Shown: piece by piece, positions 7,390 through 15,019 of the stretch
How positions within the stretch are numbered: the stretch's first letter is position 1
Layout of the letters: the number at the start of each line of letters is the position of its first letter
Origin: JALRAP01 sp046302815
GTDB taxonomy: Bacteria > Bacteroidota > Bacteroidia > AKYH767-A > OLB10
Direction: 5' to 3'
NCBI GenBank assembly: GCA_046302815.1
Contig: JBKCHO010000066.1
Span: 1 to 18,229, forward strand
DNA length: 18,229 bases
Program-made: the position numbers and the translations under genes
The notes under the pieces: model-generated
The model's database searches: none
Told to the model about the DNA's origin: nothing
The model's input: the letters and a program-made list of their open reading frames with translations, nothing else

Positions 7390-9318
7390 ATGTGTGGCAT
7401 TGCCGGATTTTATTCAACCAAAGGGTACTTTAAGCATGACCAAGTAAAGGTTATGACAGATAGGCTTACCCACCGAGGTCCTGATTCTGGTGGATCATTT
7501 CATGATGATGTTTGTTCACTTGGTCACCGTCGATTAAGTATCATTGACCTTTCCAACCGAGCTTCACAACCGATGCATTCTGCAAATGACAGGTATGTGA
7601 TTGTATACAACGGTGAAGTTTATAACTACAGGGAAATTGGTGCACGGTTTGGAAAAATTAACCAAGATGAAAACAGTTTTGCTTTCAAATCAGCTTCCGA
7701 TACGGAGGTTTTATTGGAGGCATTTGCCAGATACGGCCCTGACTTCGTCCAGGAGCTCAATGGAATGTTCGCATTCGCGATCTACGACAAGCTTGAAAAG
7801 GAGCTTTACCTGTATAGAGATCGGATTGGCATTAAGCCCCTTTATTACTACTGGGATGGAACTAACTTTGCTTTCGCTTCAGAACTGAAAAGCATCACCT
7901 GTCTTGAGCAAATACCCTTGGAGATCAACCACTCGGCAATAAACAGGTATCTTCATTTCGGGTACATTCCTGCTCCACACTCCATTTACAAAAACATTTA
8001 CAAACTACCCAGTGGATCCATGATGAAAATCGGATCCAAAGGGATGGAAACAAAAAAATATTGGAGCATACACAACAAAATTTCGAGCAACATTATCACG
8101 CGACAAGACCAGGCTATGGTGAAAATAAGTGATTTGTTGATCAGCTCTGTCCAATATCAATTGAAGAGTGATGTACCTTTTGGAGTATTCTTGAGCGGGG
8201 GTATTGACTCCAGCCTGATAACAGCTCAGGCGACCATGCTTTCAAGTATCAAAGTGAATACTTTTTCCATCGGTTTCGAAGAGAATAGCCACAACGAATC
8301 TGAATATGCAAAAGCTGTTGCCAATTATCTGGGTACTGCCCATCATGAATTCATCATCTCCTACAAGGATGCGCTTAAATTGATTGACACCATTACCGAT
8401 ACCTATGATGAACCATTTGCTGATTCATCTTGTATCCCAACGATGTTGGTATCCAAATTAGCCAGTCAATATGTTCGAGTAACATTATCAGGTGAAGGAG
8501 GTGATGAATTATTTTTCGGATATGGTGCGCATGTATGGGCCGACCGACTATCCAATCCGCTTGTACAAGCGATTCGTAAACCCGCATCCAAAATAATGGA
8601 AGGTATGTCATCCAGATATCAACGCATCGGAAGACTCCTGGATTACGACAACCCGAAATCGCTACGAAGCCATATATTCTCCCAAGAGCAATATCTGTTT
8701 GCCGAAAAGGAAATACCCGGACTTCTGAAAAACCAGACGGATGTGGAAATTTCAGAATCTGAATTGTTTTTCTCTGGAAACTACAAACGATTGGCAATTG
8801 ACCCTATGGCTGAGGGTGGAATCAATGTACAGGAAAGGAAACTGAAAGCGGTGGAGCTACAAGCCCTTTATGATGTGGAGAACTATCTGCAGGATGATTT
8901 GCTGACCAAAGTTGATCGTGCCAGTATGAAATATTCGATTGAGACTCGCGTGCCTTATTTGGACCATAGGATTGTGGAAATGGCATTGAACATATCCCCT
9001 AACTTAAAGTACCGGAATGGGGTCACCAAATACATTCTAAAAAAGGTGTTGTATCAATATGTTCCAAAACATTTGTTTGACAAGCCTAAACAAGGCTTTG
9101 CCATACCACTGAACAAATGGCTTAAAACATCTTTAAAATACCTTATTGACCACTACTTATCTGAACAAACCGTAAATCAATTTGGTGTCCTTCAATATGA
9201 CGCTGTTAAGGCGTGCAAAGACGCATACTTTGGCAAGTCTGAGTTCATGTATAACAGACTTTGGCAGATGATTGTGTTGCAAATGTGGCTCGAGAAATTC
9301 TATTCGGGAAAAAGGTAA
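7390..9318 (+). CDS. asnB: Asparagine synthase (glutamine-hydrolysing)-like amidotransferase
   Basis: A 642-residue two-domain enzyme. The N-terminal class II glutamine amidotransferase domain (about 1-215) has the catalytic Cys2 in MCGIAGFYS, HRGPDSGG (28-35), GHRRLSIIDLS (45-55), YNGEVYNY (73-80) and SDTEVLLEAF (103-112). The C-terminal synthase domain has the ATP pyrophosphatase loop FLSGGIDSS (267-275) and LSGEGGDELFFGY (366-378), followed by DDLLTKVDRASM and ETRVPYLDHR. It makes an amide from a carboxylate using ATP and glutamine-derived ammonia. Its position head-to-head with a glycan exporter fits the AsnB-like enzymes common in Bacteroidota and Pseudomonas surface-polysaccharide loci, where they are thought to amidate uronic acids (WbpS-like). 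Free asparagine synthesis cannot be excluded. No TAnnTTTG box is seen upstream. Confidence 0.93.
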   Translation: MCGIAGFYSTKGYFKHDQVKVMTDRLTHRGPDSGGSFHDDVCSLGHRRLSIIDLSNRASQPMHSANDRYVIVYNGEVYNYREIGARFGKINQDENSFAFKSASDTEVLLEAFARYGPDFVQELNGMFAFAIYDKLEKELYLYRDRIGIKPLYYYWDGTNFAFASELKSITCLEQIPLEINHSAINRYLHFGYIPAPHSIYKNIYKLPSGSMMKIGSKGMETKKYWSIHNKISSNIITRQDQAMVKISDLLISSVQYQLKSDVPFGVFLSGGIDSSLITAQATMLSSIKVNTFSIGFEENSHNESEYAKAVANYLGTAHHEFIISYKDALKLIDTITDTYDEPFADSSCIPTMLVSKLASQYVRVTLSGEGGDELFFGYGAHVWADRLSNPLVQAIRKPASKIMEGMSSRYQRIGRLLDYDNPKSLRSHIFSQEQYLFAEKEIPGLLKNQTDVEISESELFFSGNYKRLAIDPMAEGGINVQERKLKAVELQALYDVENYLQDDLLTKVDRASMKYSIETRVPYLDHRIVEMALNISPNLKYRNGVTKYILKKVLYQYVPKHLFDKPKQGFAIPLNKWLKTSLKYLIDHYLSEQTVNQFGVLQYDAVKACKDAYFGKSEFMYNRLWQMIVLQMWLEKFYSGKR

Positions 9319-9358
9319 CAATCTAATTCTTTTAATGATTTTAACTTAAGAGCCGAAA

Positions 9359-10690
9359 TCAGGCATCAGCTTCTTGCTGCTTTTTAATGTACAAATGTCT
9401 TATAATGTACATAGAAGCTATGAAAAAGGGCAAAACTGGTATACGATACCTTACCAGACTTCCAAAGTTACTGGTTGAAATACCTACGGAAAAAGCAAAA
9501 AACAAACTAAAAATCAGAGCAAAGGAGAGCAAGTGGTTCTTATAGATAATAGGGAAGGCACCAAAAAGCCGTGTTTTTATCAAAACCCGTATGGTAAATA
9601 TCATCATGATGAAACACTCCAATCCCGAAATCAACATTACCAGGTTATTTGCTTCCCAAAGATAGGGTCTAAACAATGCAAGATTGATGGCCACAGGAGC
9701 CTTGGAAAGCATACTGGGTATAGTCGCCTCAAATTCCCCGATATCGACACTATTACCTTTGTAGTAGTCAGCTTTCAAATCCTGATTGGTAATAACAGCT
9801 CGATCCAACACACTATCGAGCGAATACAAACCCAACAAGCCACTCATGTTGGCAAGCAGTAAGTAACCGCCAAGCACACCGACTGATAAAAGAAAAGGAC
9901 CCGTTAGAAATTTTATGACCTTATTCTTCATCCCTATTACTTGCTTATTTACTATCCAAATTATGGAACCTGGAAGCAAGGCGAAAATGATATAGGGCTT
10001 GATTTGAAGAATCAAAAATGAAGCTAAAAAAATAACAACTGCATTGGAAAAAAACTTCTCCCGAAGTATGAAAATCTTGTAAAATGAATAGGTATAAAAC
10101 CCGATGCAACTAAGTGTAATGGTGTCTTTCAATAAACCAGATCCCCAGAAAAAAACACTAGGTATAAACAGAAATGCAATTGCCATCTCCTTTTTCAAAT
10201 CAGGAAATTCGGTTATAAATACCTTGTATAATCGCCAATTTCCAAAAAAAGACATCAAAGCGAAAATAAGGGTTGTAACAATGAAGCTCCCTCCGCTTAA
10301 TAAAACGATAGGTGCGGCCACCCTTACCACGAAAAATGTGGGCTGATCTTTGTAAAGGGGAAATCCGGTTTCACTTGTAAATATGTACTTTGTTTCGGGG
10401 ACATTTCCCTTTAACATGACTTCAACAAAGCCACCTGGATTACTTATAAGCAATTTAGAAACCAATGTGGCATCACGGAAATAGTTCAGCGTATCGCCAC
10501 CACCATAGTATATGGCATAAATGAAACAAAGAGAAAGTCCTCCTAGAAGCTTACAATATAATCCCCTAGAAAAATATTCATACTCCGGAAACTTTTCAAC
10601 CCTACTATATTTTGTTACCCGCCCGTATATAATTAATCCGAATAAGAAGAGCGGACCATAAAACAAATCCACAACGGAAAAATAGCTCAT
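9359..10690 (-). CDS. Polytopic membrane protein, possible polysaccharide polymerase/ligase (Wzy-like)
   Basis: A 443-residue integral membrane protein with roughly ten hydrophobic segments, starting at about 7-24, 46-63, 120-148 and 170-206 and continuing to the C-terminus, which ends in a basic tail (IKKQQEADA). Distinct polar motifs lie between helices: YYGGGDTLNYF (61-71) and FWGSGLLKDT (181-190). NFGSLVRYRIPVLPFF near residue 415 resembles the C-terminal region of polysaccharide polymerase and EpsG-like proteins. I recognise no specific family with certainty. It converges on asnB (40 bases between stops) and is separated from the exporter operon, yet the neighbourhood points to a glycan-assembly role. 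Alternatives are an O-antigen ligase-like enzyme or a membrane-embedded glycosyltransferase. Confidence 0.7.
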   Translation of the reverse strand: MSYFSVVDLFYGPLFLFGLIIYGRVTKYSRVEKFPEYEYFSRGLYCKLLGGLSLCFIYAIYYGGGDTLNYFRDATLVSKLLISNPGGFVEVMLKGNVPETKYIFTSETGFPLYKDQPTFFVVRVAAPIVLLSGGSFIVTTLIFALMSFFGNWRLYKVFITEFPDLKKEMAIAFLFIPSVFFWGSGLLKDTITLSCIGFYTYSFYKIFILREKFFSNAVVIFLASFLILQIKPYIIFALLPGSIIWIVNKQVIGMKNKVIKFLTGPFLLSVGVLGGYLLLANMSGLLGLYSLDSVLDRAVITNQDLKADYYKGNSVDIGEFEATIPSMLSKAPVAINLALFRPYLWEANNLVMLISGLECFIMMIFTIRVLIKTRLFGAFPIIYKNHLLSFALIFSLFFAFSVGISTSNFGSLVRYRIPVLPFFIASMYIIRHLYIKKQQEADA

Positions 10691-10714
10691 CAGTTTACAA
10701 TATTCCTATTACTT

Positions 10715-10722
10715 CAAATATA
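10715..10722 (-). promoter_or_regulatory. Candidate -7 box TATATTTG upstream of the Wzy-like gene
   Basis: The minus strand reads TATATTTG, an exact TAnnTTTG match that ends 24 bases before the start codon at 10690 and implies a leader of about 20 bases. No good TTTG -33 element is seen. The spacing agrees with the other promoters here. Confidence 0.55.
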
Positions 10723-10805
10723 TGCATAATGAAGTGCCACAGAGGAAACGAATTTGAGGACTATGCGCAATCAAAACTTGTAATCAAGTTAAATGCCACC
10801 CCCAT

Positions 10806-10829
10806 AATGATAGTTATATATCTATCATT
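10806..10829. repeat. Perfect inverted repeat AATGATAG-N8-CTATCATT
   Basis: AATGATAG (10806-10813) and CTATCATT (10822-10829) are exact reverse complements separated by eight A/T bases. The 16-base centre-to-centre spacing of the arms and the location between two divergent promoters suggest an operator for a dimeric DNA-binding protein. It has no T-run on either strand, so it is not a terminator. It lies about 60 bases upstream of the fkpA promoter box. Confidence 0.5.
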
Positions 10830-10890
10830 CAATTATATACAAAGTATTTCAAATCATAAAAAAGGTCATCTTTAGCTTCTTTACATTAGG

Positions 10891-10898
10891 TATCTTTG
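10891..10898 (+). promoter_or_regulatory. -7 promoter box TATCTTTG of fkpA
   Basis: TATCTTTG is an exact TAnnTTTG match. TTTA at 10871-10874 is a weak candidate for the -33 element. Transcription would begin near 10903, leaving a leader of about 14 bases before the ATG at 10917. An in-frame TTG at 10896 falls inside this box and so cannot be the translation start if the promoter is real. Confidence 0.7.
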
Positions 10899-10916
10899 CA
10901 ACAAACATCAACAATT

Positions 10917-11615
10917 ATGAAAACAAATTCCATTGTATTAGCAGGTATCTTGGCTATTTCAACCTTGACTTCCTGTGATGCTCAAAAAAACGGCAAAGCC
11001 AAATTAACATCTCAAATCGACTCGGTTAGTTATGCTATCGGAGCCGACATCGGCAAAAACCTTAAGAGAAGCAATCTCGAAAATGTTAACCTCGAGGTCA
11101 TGATGAGCGCCATGAAGGACGCTTTCAAGAACGATAGTCTAATGCTTACTGACCAGCAATGTCAAGACATAGTTACTGGCTATCTGCAACAGCAACAAAA
11201 TAAGAAGCAGTCTGAGAATGTGGAGAAAGGAAAGAAATTCCTCCAAGAAAACGCCAAAAAAGAAGGTGTTACCCAATTGGCTTCTGGACTTCAATATTCT
11301 GTAATCAAAATGGGAACTGGCCCCAAGCCCTCAACAACTGATGTGGTCAAAACACACTATCACGGAACACTCATCAACGGTAAGGTTTTCGATAGCTCCG
11401 TAGATAGAGGAGAACCTGCCGTATTTCCAGTTAACGGGGTTATCAAGGGATGGACAGAAGCTTTGCAGCTAATGCCTGTAGGTTCCAAATGGAAATTATT
11501 CATACCATCAGACCTTGCATACGGTGAGCGTGGTGCCGGAGGAGATATTGGACCTGGTGAGACCTTGGTTTTTGAAGTCGAACTTCTGTCGATTGAGGCT
11601 GCTCCAAAGGAGTAA
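10917..11615 (+). CDS. fkpA: FKBP-type peptidyl-prolyl cis-trans isomerase lipoprotein
   Basis: Folding catalyst of the periplasm or outer membrane that isomerises Xaa-Pro bonds. With the ATG at 10917 it has 232 residues. Residues 1-20 form a lipoprotein signal peptide ending in LTSC, with C20 as the lipidation site. An N-terminal dimerisation domain (about 32-120) shows SYAIGADIGKNL and a lysine/glutamine-rich helix. The FKBP domain (about 130-226) contains VVKTHYHGTLINGKVFDSS, VNGVIKGWTEALQLMPVGSKW, IPSDLAYGERG and PGETLVFEVELL, retaining the usual ligand-pocket Tyr, Asp, Val-Ile and Trp positions. I chose the ATG because an upstream TTG extension would start inside the promoter box and would spoil the signal peptide. 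It is a single-gene unit with its own terminator. The symbol follows the FkpA/Mip architecture; direct orthology is not proven. Confidence 0.94.
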   Translation: MKTNSIVLAGILAISTLTSCDAQKNGKAKLTSQIDSVSYAIGADIGKNLKRSNLENVNLEVMMSAMKDAFKNDSLMLTDQQCQDIVTGYLQQQQNKKQSENVEKGKKFLQENAKKEGVTQLASGLQYSVIKMGTGPKPSTTDVVKTHYHGTLINGKVFDSSVDRGEPAVFPVNGVIKGWTEALQLMPVGSKWKLFIPSDLAYGERGAGGDIGPGETLVFEVELLSIEAAPKE

Positions 11616-11637
11616 AAGTTCCCATATATAAACTAAC

Positions 11638-11664
11638 AAAGCCGCTTCTATGAAGCGGCTTTTT
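11638..11664 (+). terminator. Rho-independent terminator after fkpA
   Basis: AAAGCCGCTTC (11638-11648), loop TAT, and GAAGCGGCTTT (11652-11662) form a perfect 11-base-pair stem, followed by T residues to 11664 and a further TTTT. It lies 22 bases after the fkpA stop. On the opposite strand it is 4 bases past the histidine-kinase stop, but only TTT-G follows there, so it would terminate leftward transcription less well. Confidence 0.9.
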
Positions 11665-11668
11665 ACTT

Positions 11669-13036
11669 TTATGAATGTATTCGATCGTTTGGTAAAGTGA
11701 AATGAAATACCGCACCGCAACCCCTCTCCGACTCTATCCATATTGAACCACCTGAATCCTCCACCATTTTCTTTGCTACAGGGAGTCCAACGCCTGATGA
11801 CTCATAACCTGATTCACCCAATGTTTGAAATAATCTGAACACCTTGGATTGATCGCAAGGAGCGATACCAGGACCATTATCGGAAATACTGAATCGAACA
11901 TATCCATCCTCTTCCGAAACTGAAATAATCACCTCAGCCCTCTGCTTGTCATTATGCTTGATGGAATTTGATAAAAGATTCTGCAAAACTTGTCCGACAA
12001 CCAATCGTGTACTTTTAATCACAGGCACAGACGATTTGACCATAAACTTTGTTTTCCGTCCTACATCTACTGTCTCAATGACCTCTTGAATCAAATCATC
12101 CAGACTAATCCATTCCTGCGTTGAATCGAGATTGCCGTTCTTGGAATATTCCAGCATATCGCGGATAAGATTTTCCATCTTTATGATTTGCCTGTCCATC
12201 ATATCCAAATGAGTCCTGCCCTCTTTGTTAAGCTGACTAGAGCAATCCTCACGCATCCAACCAGCCAGATTTCTAATCCCTCGCAAAGGGGTCTTTAAAT
12301 CATGCGAAACCATGTGCGCAAACTCCCGCAATCTTGAGTTTGAGTTTTGAAGTTCGATTCCCTTTTGTCTAATAATCTCATTTTGCAACGACATCTGTTT
12401 GTTCGAACGCAGCAACTCCGCCCTTGAATCCATGATGGCTCTCAAAGAATAATATCTAGAAACAACCATGACCATACTGAAAACAGCGCAGGCGGCCACC
12501 AAAAAGCCTCCATTTGCCATAAATGCTCCAAAAGTCAATTCAGACACCAGGGAATACAAGAAAATGTTTACACCGAATAATAGCAACAGAAAAGTGAAGG
12601 CTAATCCTATTGGCCAAAGCAAAACCAAACCCGCACCAACAAAATCGGCAACAAAAGAAAGTGACATCTGCTGCATGTCATCCAAATCGGCATGGCTAAA
12701 AAACCAGGAATCCTGAATCACAACCAAGCTTAGCACCATAAAACCAATATTCAAAACCTTGCCATTGTTCTTGACCAAATAAGCCAACATTAGGGCAAAA
12801 CAGCCAGAAACAATTAATCGTATACCCATGAATTGCTGGAAAAGCTCAGGAGCAGTCAAATAATCAAGTAATCCGAAAAGTGGATTCAAAACCAAAGCAA
12901 TCAATATACCAGCCCTCAAATATCGAGCTGCAAATCGGTTAAATTCTTCCGATGACTCGCAATTAGAACTAACCAAATTGCCACGGAAAAAAATATTGAG
13001 TTTCAGATTGGAAATACCTTGTATAAGTCTTGTCAT
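11669..13036 (-). CDS. Membrane sensor histidine kinase, orphan
   Basis: A 455-residue two-component sensor kinase. About six hydrophobic helices occupy residues 40-195 with no large periplasmic loop, so sensing is probably within the membrane or from the envelope; the domain is not a recognised PAS or HAMP type. A short coiled-coil linker (200-238) leads to the HisKA helix with the phospho-acceptor H245 in HMVSHDLKTPLRGIRN. The ATPase domain has the N-box NLLSNSIKHND (353-363), the G1 box ISDNGPGIAP (384-393), the F-box KVFRLF and the G2 region GVGLPVAKKMVE (415-426). All catalytic boxes look intact. No response regulator is encoded in the window. It begins 86 bases downstream of the secreted coiled-coil gene on the same strand, so the two may be cotranscribed. 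Confidence 0.93.
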   Translation of the reverse strand: MTRLIQGISNLKLNIFFRGNLVSSNCESSEEFNRFAARYLRAGILIALVLNPLFGLLDYLTAPELFQQFMGIRLIVSGCFALMLAYLVKNNGKVLNIGFMVLSLVVIQDSWFFSHADLDDMQQMSLSFVADFVGAGLVLLWPIGLAFTFLLLLFGVNIFLYSLVSELTFGAFMANGGFLVAACAVFSMVMVVSRYYSLRAIMDSRAELLRSNKQMSLQNEIIRQKGIELQNSNSRLREFAHMVSHDLKTPLRGIRNLAGWMREDCSSQLNKEGRTHLDMMDRQIIKMENLIRDMLEYSKNGNLDSTQEWISLDDLIQEVIETVDVGRKTKFMVKSSVPVIKSTRLVVGQVLQNLLSNSIKHNDKQRAEVIISVSEEDGYVRFSISDNGPGIAPCDQSKVFRLFQTLGESGYESSGVGLPVAKKMVEDSGGSIWIESERGCGAVFHFTLPNDRIHS

Positions 13037-13122
13037 CCAATATTATTTGAATGCAAGCTATAACCTCAACCAAAATGAATGAGGTAAAAAAACAAGAAAC
13101 CTTACAAGTACTCAAAAGAAAA

Positions 13123-14466
13123 TCAACGATATCCAGTTACAGAGTAAAAGTAAGCCTGAGATATGTTACTTACTGATTTATAATAAAATACACCACCCCA
13201 ATCAAAGACCACCTTGTAATATGTGTCTTCAAAACCCGCTCCAAAAATCCGAACCCTCAAAATGGTCTTACCATTTTCTCTGTACTCGTCTACTTTTATC
13301 TCACCGGCTAAACCCAATACACTGCCTACAGAATTAGCATTTGTAGAGGTCGAAAGATTTGGTAATGGGTTTGCGCCATTACTTGAACTCCCATTCAATA
13401 AATCCTCTTCTCCTCGGTTTAAAACAGGTTCGCTTAGTGATTTTTCATCGTTTCCAGAATCGACATTTGGTTTCATGCTCAATGATTCATCGCCTCCTCC
13501 CTGTGATAAAATAGAATTGGTTTCAGAAGTTCCAGATTGTACAGAAATACCTCCAATTCTTTGGTCATCACCAGCAACACCTATGGTGCCACCTCTGGAC
13601 TCTGAACCTGATGTAGAGTTTACGGTTTGCCTATTTTCAAATCCACCAGAACCATTAGCTTCAATTGGTGGAGTTTCACTTCCTGATGTTTGATTGGTAC
13701 TTCGATTTTCCGCACCGATTTCAGGTTGAACAGTATTGGATCGCCGATCCTGATCCACACGGCTATTGCGATCTTGCTCACGAGCCAACTTTCGCTCTTC
13801 TGCATCTTTTTTTCGCTTGTCGGCATTTATTTTATCCTCCTCTTGCCTCAACCTGTTTTGTTCAGCTACCTGAGCCCGTTGTTGTTCTAGTTGTTTTTCC
13901 TGTGCAATCTTCCTTTCCTCCTTTTGCCGTGCCACAATTTCCTCTTCAGCCTTTTTCAATGCAGATTGAATTTGCTTGGTGTAATCTGTATCATAGTCGA
14001 AATCATCCAATAATGGATCAAAAAAAATCTTGGCCACTGGCTGATTGAATACGACAATATTCAAGCCTTCATACTGGGGAAAAAGCACAACCTCAAAATT
14101 GAAAGGATAGAGCTCTTGGCCAGAACGGCTAGATGGCATATTGGCGTTAAAGGAAATTCTTTTGGTTATGTATCCCTGCTTTGTAAATGAAATCAAATAA
14201 CTATTGTTCAGTTTGAGTTCCAAATTCATACTTTTCTCACCTGGAACTTCGTTGATTTCCCCAGTAGTGTTATTGTTCAACACCACAGTAACACCGTCTA
14301 AGCTACCATCCTCAATTTTAATCCGTACAGGAACCTTCACCCTGCCTTGAGATGAAACACTGTAGGGCAACAAGAATATTAGAGTGAAAAGAGCAATAAA
14401 GGAAAAACAAACCCGAAAACTCACTGTCCGAGAATCAATCCATGATTGTATATTGCTGTATAACAA
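13123..14466 (-). CDS. Exported protein: beta domain, TolA-like coiled coil, low-complexity linker, C-terminal domain
   Basis: Unrecognised 447-residue protein. Residues 1-40 are a signal peptide with a long n-region and a hydrophobic core (about 21-34), with likely cleavage after SVSSQ. Residues 42-135 look like a PEGA or carboxypeptidase-regulatory-like beta domain (IEDGSLDGVTVVLNN, then FTKQGYITKRISFNA), widespread in Bacteroidota envelope proteins. Residues about 162-235 are strongly charged and rich in Lys, Glu, Gln and Arg, predicting a single long coiled coil. Residues 236-382 are a Ser/Gly/Asn/Thr-rich linker without Cys. A compact C-terminal domain (385-447) ends in an aromatic-rich tail (DWGGVFYYK, QAYFYSVTGYR). 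A periplasm-spanning or surface role is inferred; no function is known to me. It has a -7 box upstream and the histidine kinase gene downstream. Confidence 0.85.
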   Translation of the reverse strand: MLYSNIQSWIDSRTVSFRVCFSFIALFTLIFLLPYSVSSQGRVKVPVRIKIEDGSLDGVTVVLNNNTTGEINEVPGEKSMNLELKLNNSYLISFTKQGYITKRISFNANMPSSRSGQELYPFNFEVVLFPQYEGLNIVVFNQPVAKIFFDPLLDDFDYDTDYTKQIQSALKKAEEEIVARQKEERKIAQEKQLEQQRAQVAEQNRLRQEEDKINADKRKKDAEERKLAREQDRNSRVDQDRRSNTVQPEIGAENRSTNQTSGSETPPIEANGSGGFENRQTVNSTSGSESRGGTIGVAGDDQRIGGISVQSGTSETNSILSQGGGDESLSMKPNVDSGNDEKSLSEPVLNRGEEDLLNGSSSNGANPLPNLSTSTNANSVGSVLGLAGEIKVDEYRENGKTILRVRIFGAGFEDTYYKVVFDWGGVFYYKSVSNISQAYFYSVTGYR

Positions 14467-14494
14467 GGCTTTATTGCGACAATAGTGAGAATTC

Positions 14495-14502
14495 CAAATA
14501 TA
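14495..14502 (-). promoter_or_regulatory. Candidate -7 box TATATTTG upstream of the coiled-coil protein gene
   Basis: The minus strand reads TATATTTG, an exact TAnnTTTG match that would start transcription about 23 bases before the ATG at 14466. A T-rich patch sits near the -33 position but no clean TTTG. It is the same box sequence as at 10715-10722. Confidence 0.55.
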
Positions 14503-14560
14503 CGAAGGTCGAATTTAAAATAGGACATTGGGATATAACAACTTCCATCATCAGTATTGT

Positions 14561-14568
14561 TAATTTTG
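14561..14568 (+). promoter_or_regulatory. Candidate -7 box TAATTTTG at the head of the small secreted-protein operon
   Basis: TAATTTTG fits TAnnTTTG exactly but ends only 4 bases before the proposed GTG start at 14573, so a transcript would be leaderless. It overlaps a GGAG (14568-14571) that could act as a ribosome-binding site; the two readings conflict, and one is probably fortuitous. Confidence 0.35.
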
Positions 14569-14572
14569 GAGT

Positions 14573-15019
14573 GTGAAAGAATCAATCATCACAATTTTGT
14601 TATCAATCCTCGGAGTTGAAGCCGTTTTCTCACAAACGATTCCAATGGAAGAAACGCTAAGCTACATTAATCAGAAATTAGCTCCTCATTCCGAATTGAC
14701 CGTTGACAGGGGAATTCTTGTAAGTCGATATTTTAAAAACGGACAAATCATAAGAGAAGACCAGGTTATGTGCAAAGACTTGGATATAGCCAGCATAAAC
14801 TACGATGAGGCTTCTGGCATGTTTTTTGTAAATTGTAAAAACAATGGAAAGTGTGTAGATAGACAAATGTTCATTAGGAAAATACAAAGAGATTATAGTA
14901 GGATATCGTTCCCTGTCAAATTGGATCAAAAAGCAGCCAACGGATTGATAAATGCCACAAGGCACATGCTTAAAATGGTAGTTGATTCCAAATACCAATC
15001 TACAGAACCCTTTGAATGA
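14573..15019 (+). CDS. Small exported protein of unknown function (148 aa)
   Basis: I do not recognise a named family. The start is a GTG; it gives a convincing signal peptide (KESIITILLSILGVEAVFSQ, cleaved near residue 21), whereas the next ATG would remove it. The mature part is about 127 residues, mixed alpha/beta, with three cysteines (one in MCKDLD, two in NCKNNGKC). A C-terminal segment rich in basic and hydrophobic residues follows (FIRKIQRDYSRISFPVKLD, then NGLINATRHMLKMV). The stop overlaps the ATG of the TPR gene by 4 bases, so the two are translationally coupled. Location is inferred as periplasm or outer surface. It resembles short uncharacterised proteins frequent in Bacteroidota. 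Confidence 0.8.
   Translation: MKESIITILLSILGVEAVFSQTIPMEETLSYINQKLAPHSELTVDRGILVSRYFKNGQIIREDQVMCKDLDIASINYDEASGMFFVNCKNNGKCVDRQMFIRKIQRDYSRISFPVKLDQKAANGLINATRHMLKMVVDSKYQSTEPFE

Larger units (their letters stand above)
10691..10916. other. Divergent intergenic region between the Wzy-like gene and fkpA
   Basis: This 226-base AT-rich stretch is the longest gene-free part of the window. It carries a -7 box for each divergent gene (10715-10722 minus, 10891-10898 plus) and a perfect 8-base inverted repeat at 10806-10829. I see no credible short gene, tRNA or riboswitch in it. Confidence 0.7.

Noticed and set aside
8393..8797. 134-codon minus-strand open frame inside asnB
   Set aside because: It lies wholly antisense to the conserved synthase domain of asnB, whose motifs make the plus strand coding. 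The predicted peptide looks like a shadow translation.
9319..9358. Gap between the convergent asnB and Wzy-like genes checked for a bidirectional terminator
   Set aside because: There are T-rich and A-rich patches but no inverted repeat of useful length.
10896..10916. Upstream TTG start giving fkpA seven extra residues
   Set aside because: The TTG lies inside the TATCTTTG promoter box, and the added residues would sit in front of a complete lipoprotein signal peptide that starts at the ATG at 10917.
13063..13085. Dyad ACCTCA-N11-TGAGGT upstream of the histidine kinase, tested as a terminator for the coiled-coil gene
   Set aside because: On the minus strand the run of T residues precedes the stem rather than following it, the loop is 11 bases and the stem only six pairs, so it does not look like a terminator. 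A weak regulatory dyad cannot be excluded.
13223..13693. 156-codon plus-strand open frame
   Set aside because: It is antisense to the Ser/Gly-rich linker of the exported coiled-coil protein. Low-complexity codons on one strand leave the other open, and it has no motif, signal peptide or promoter.
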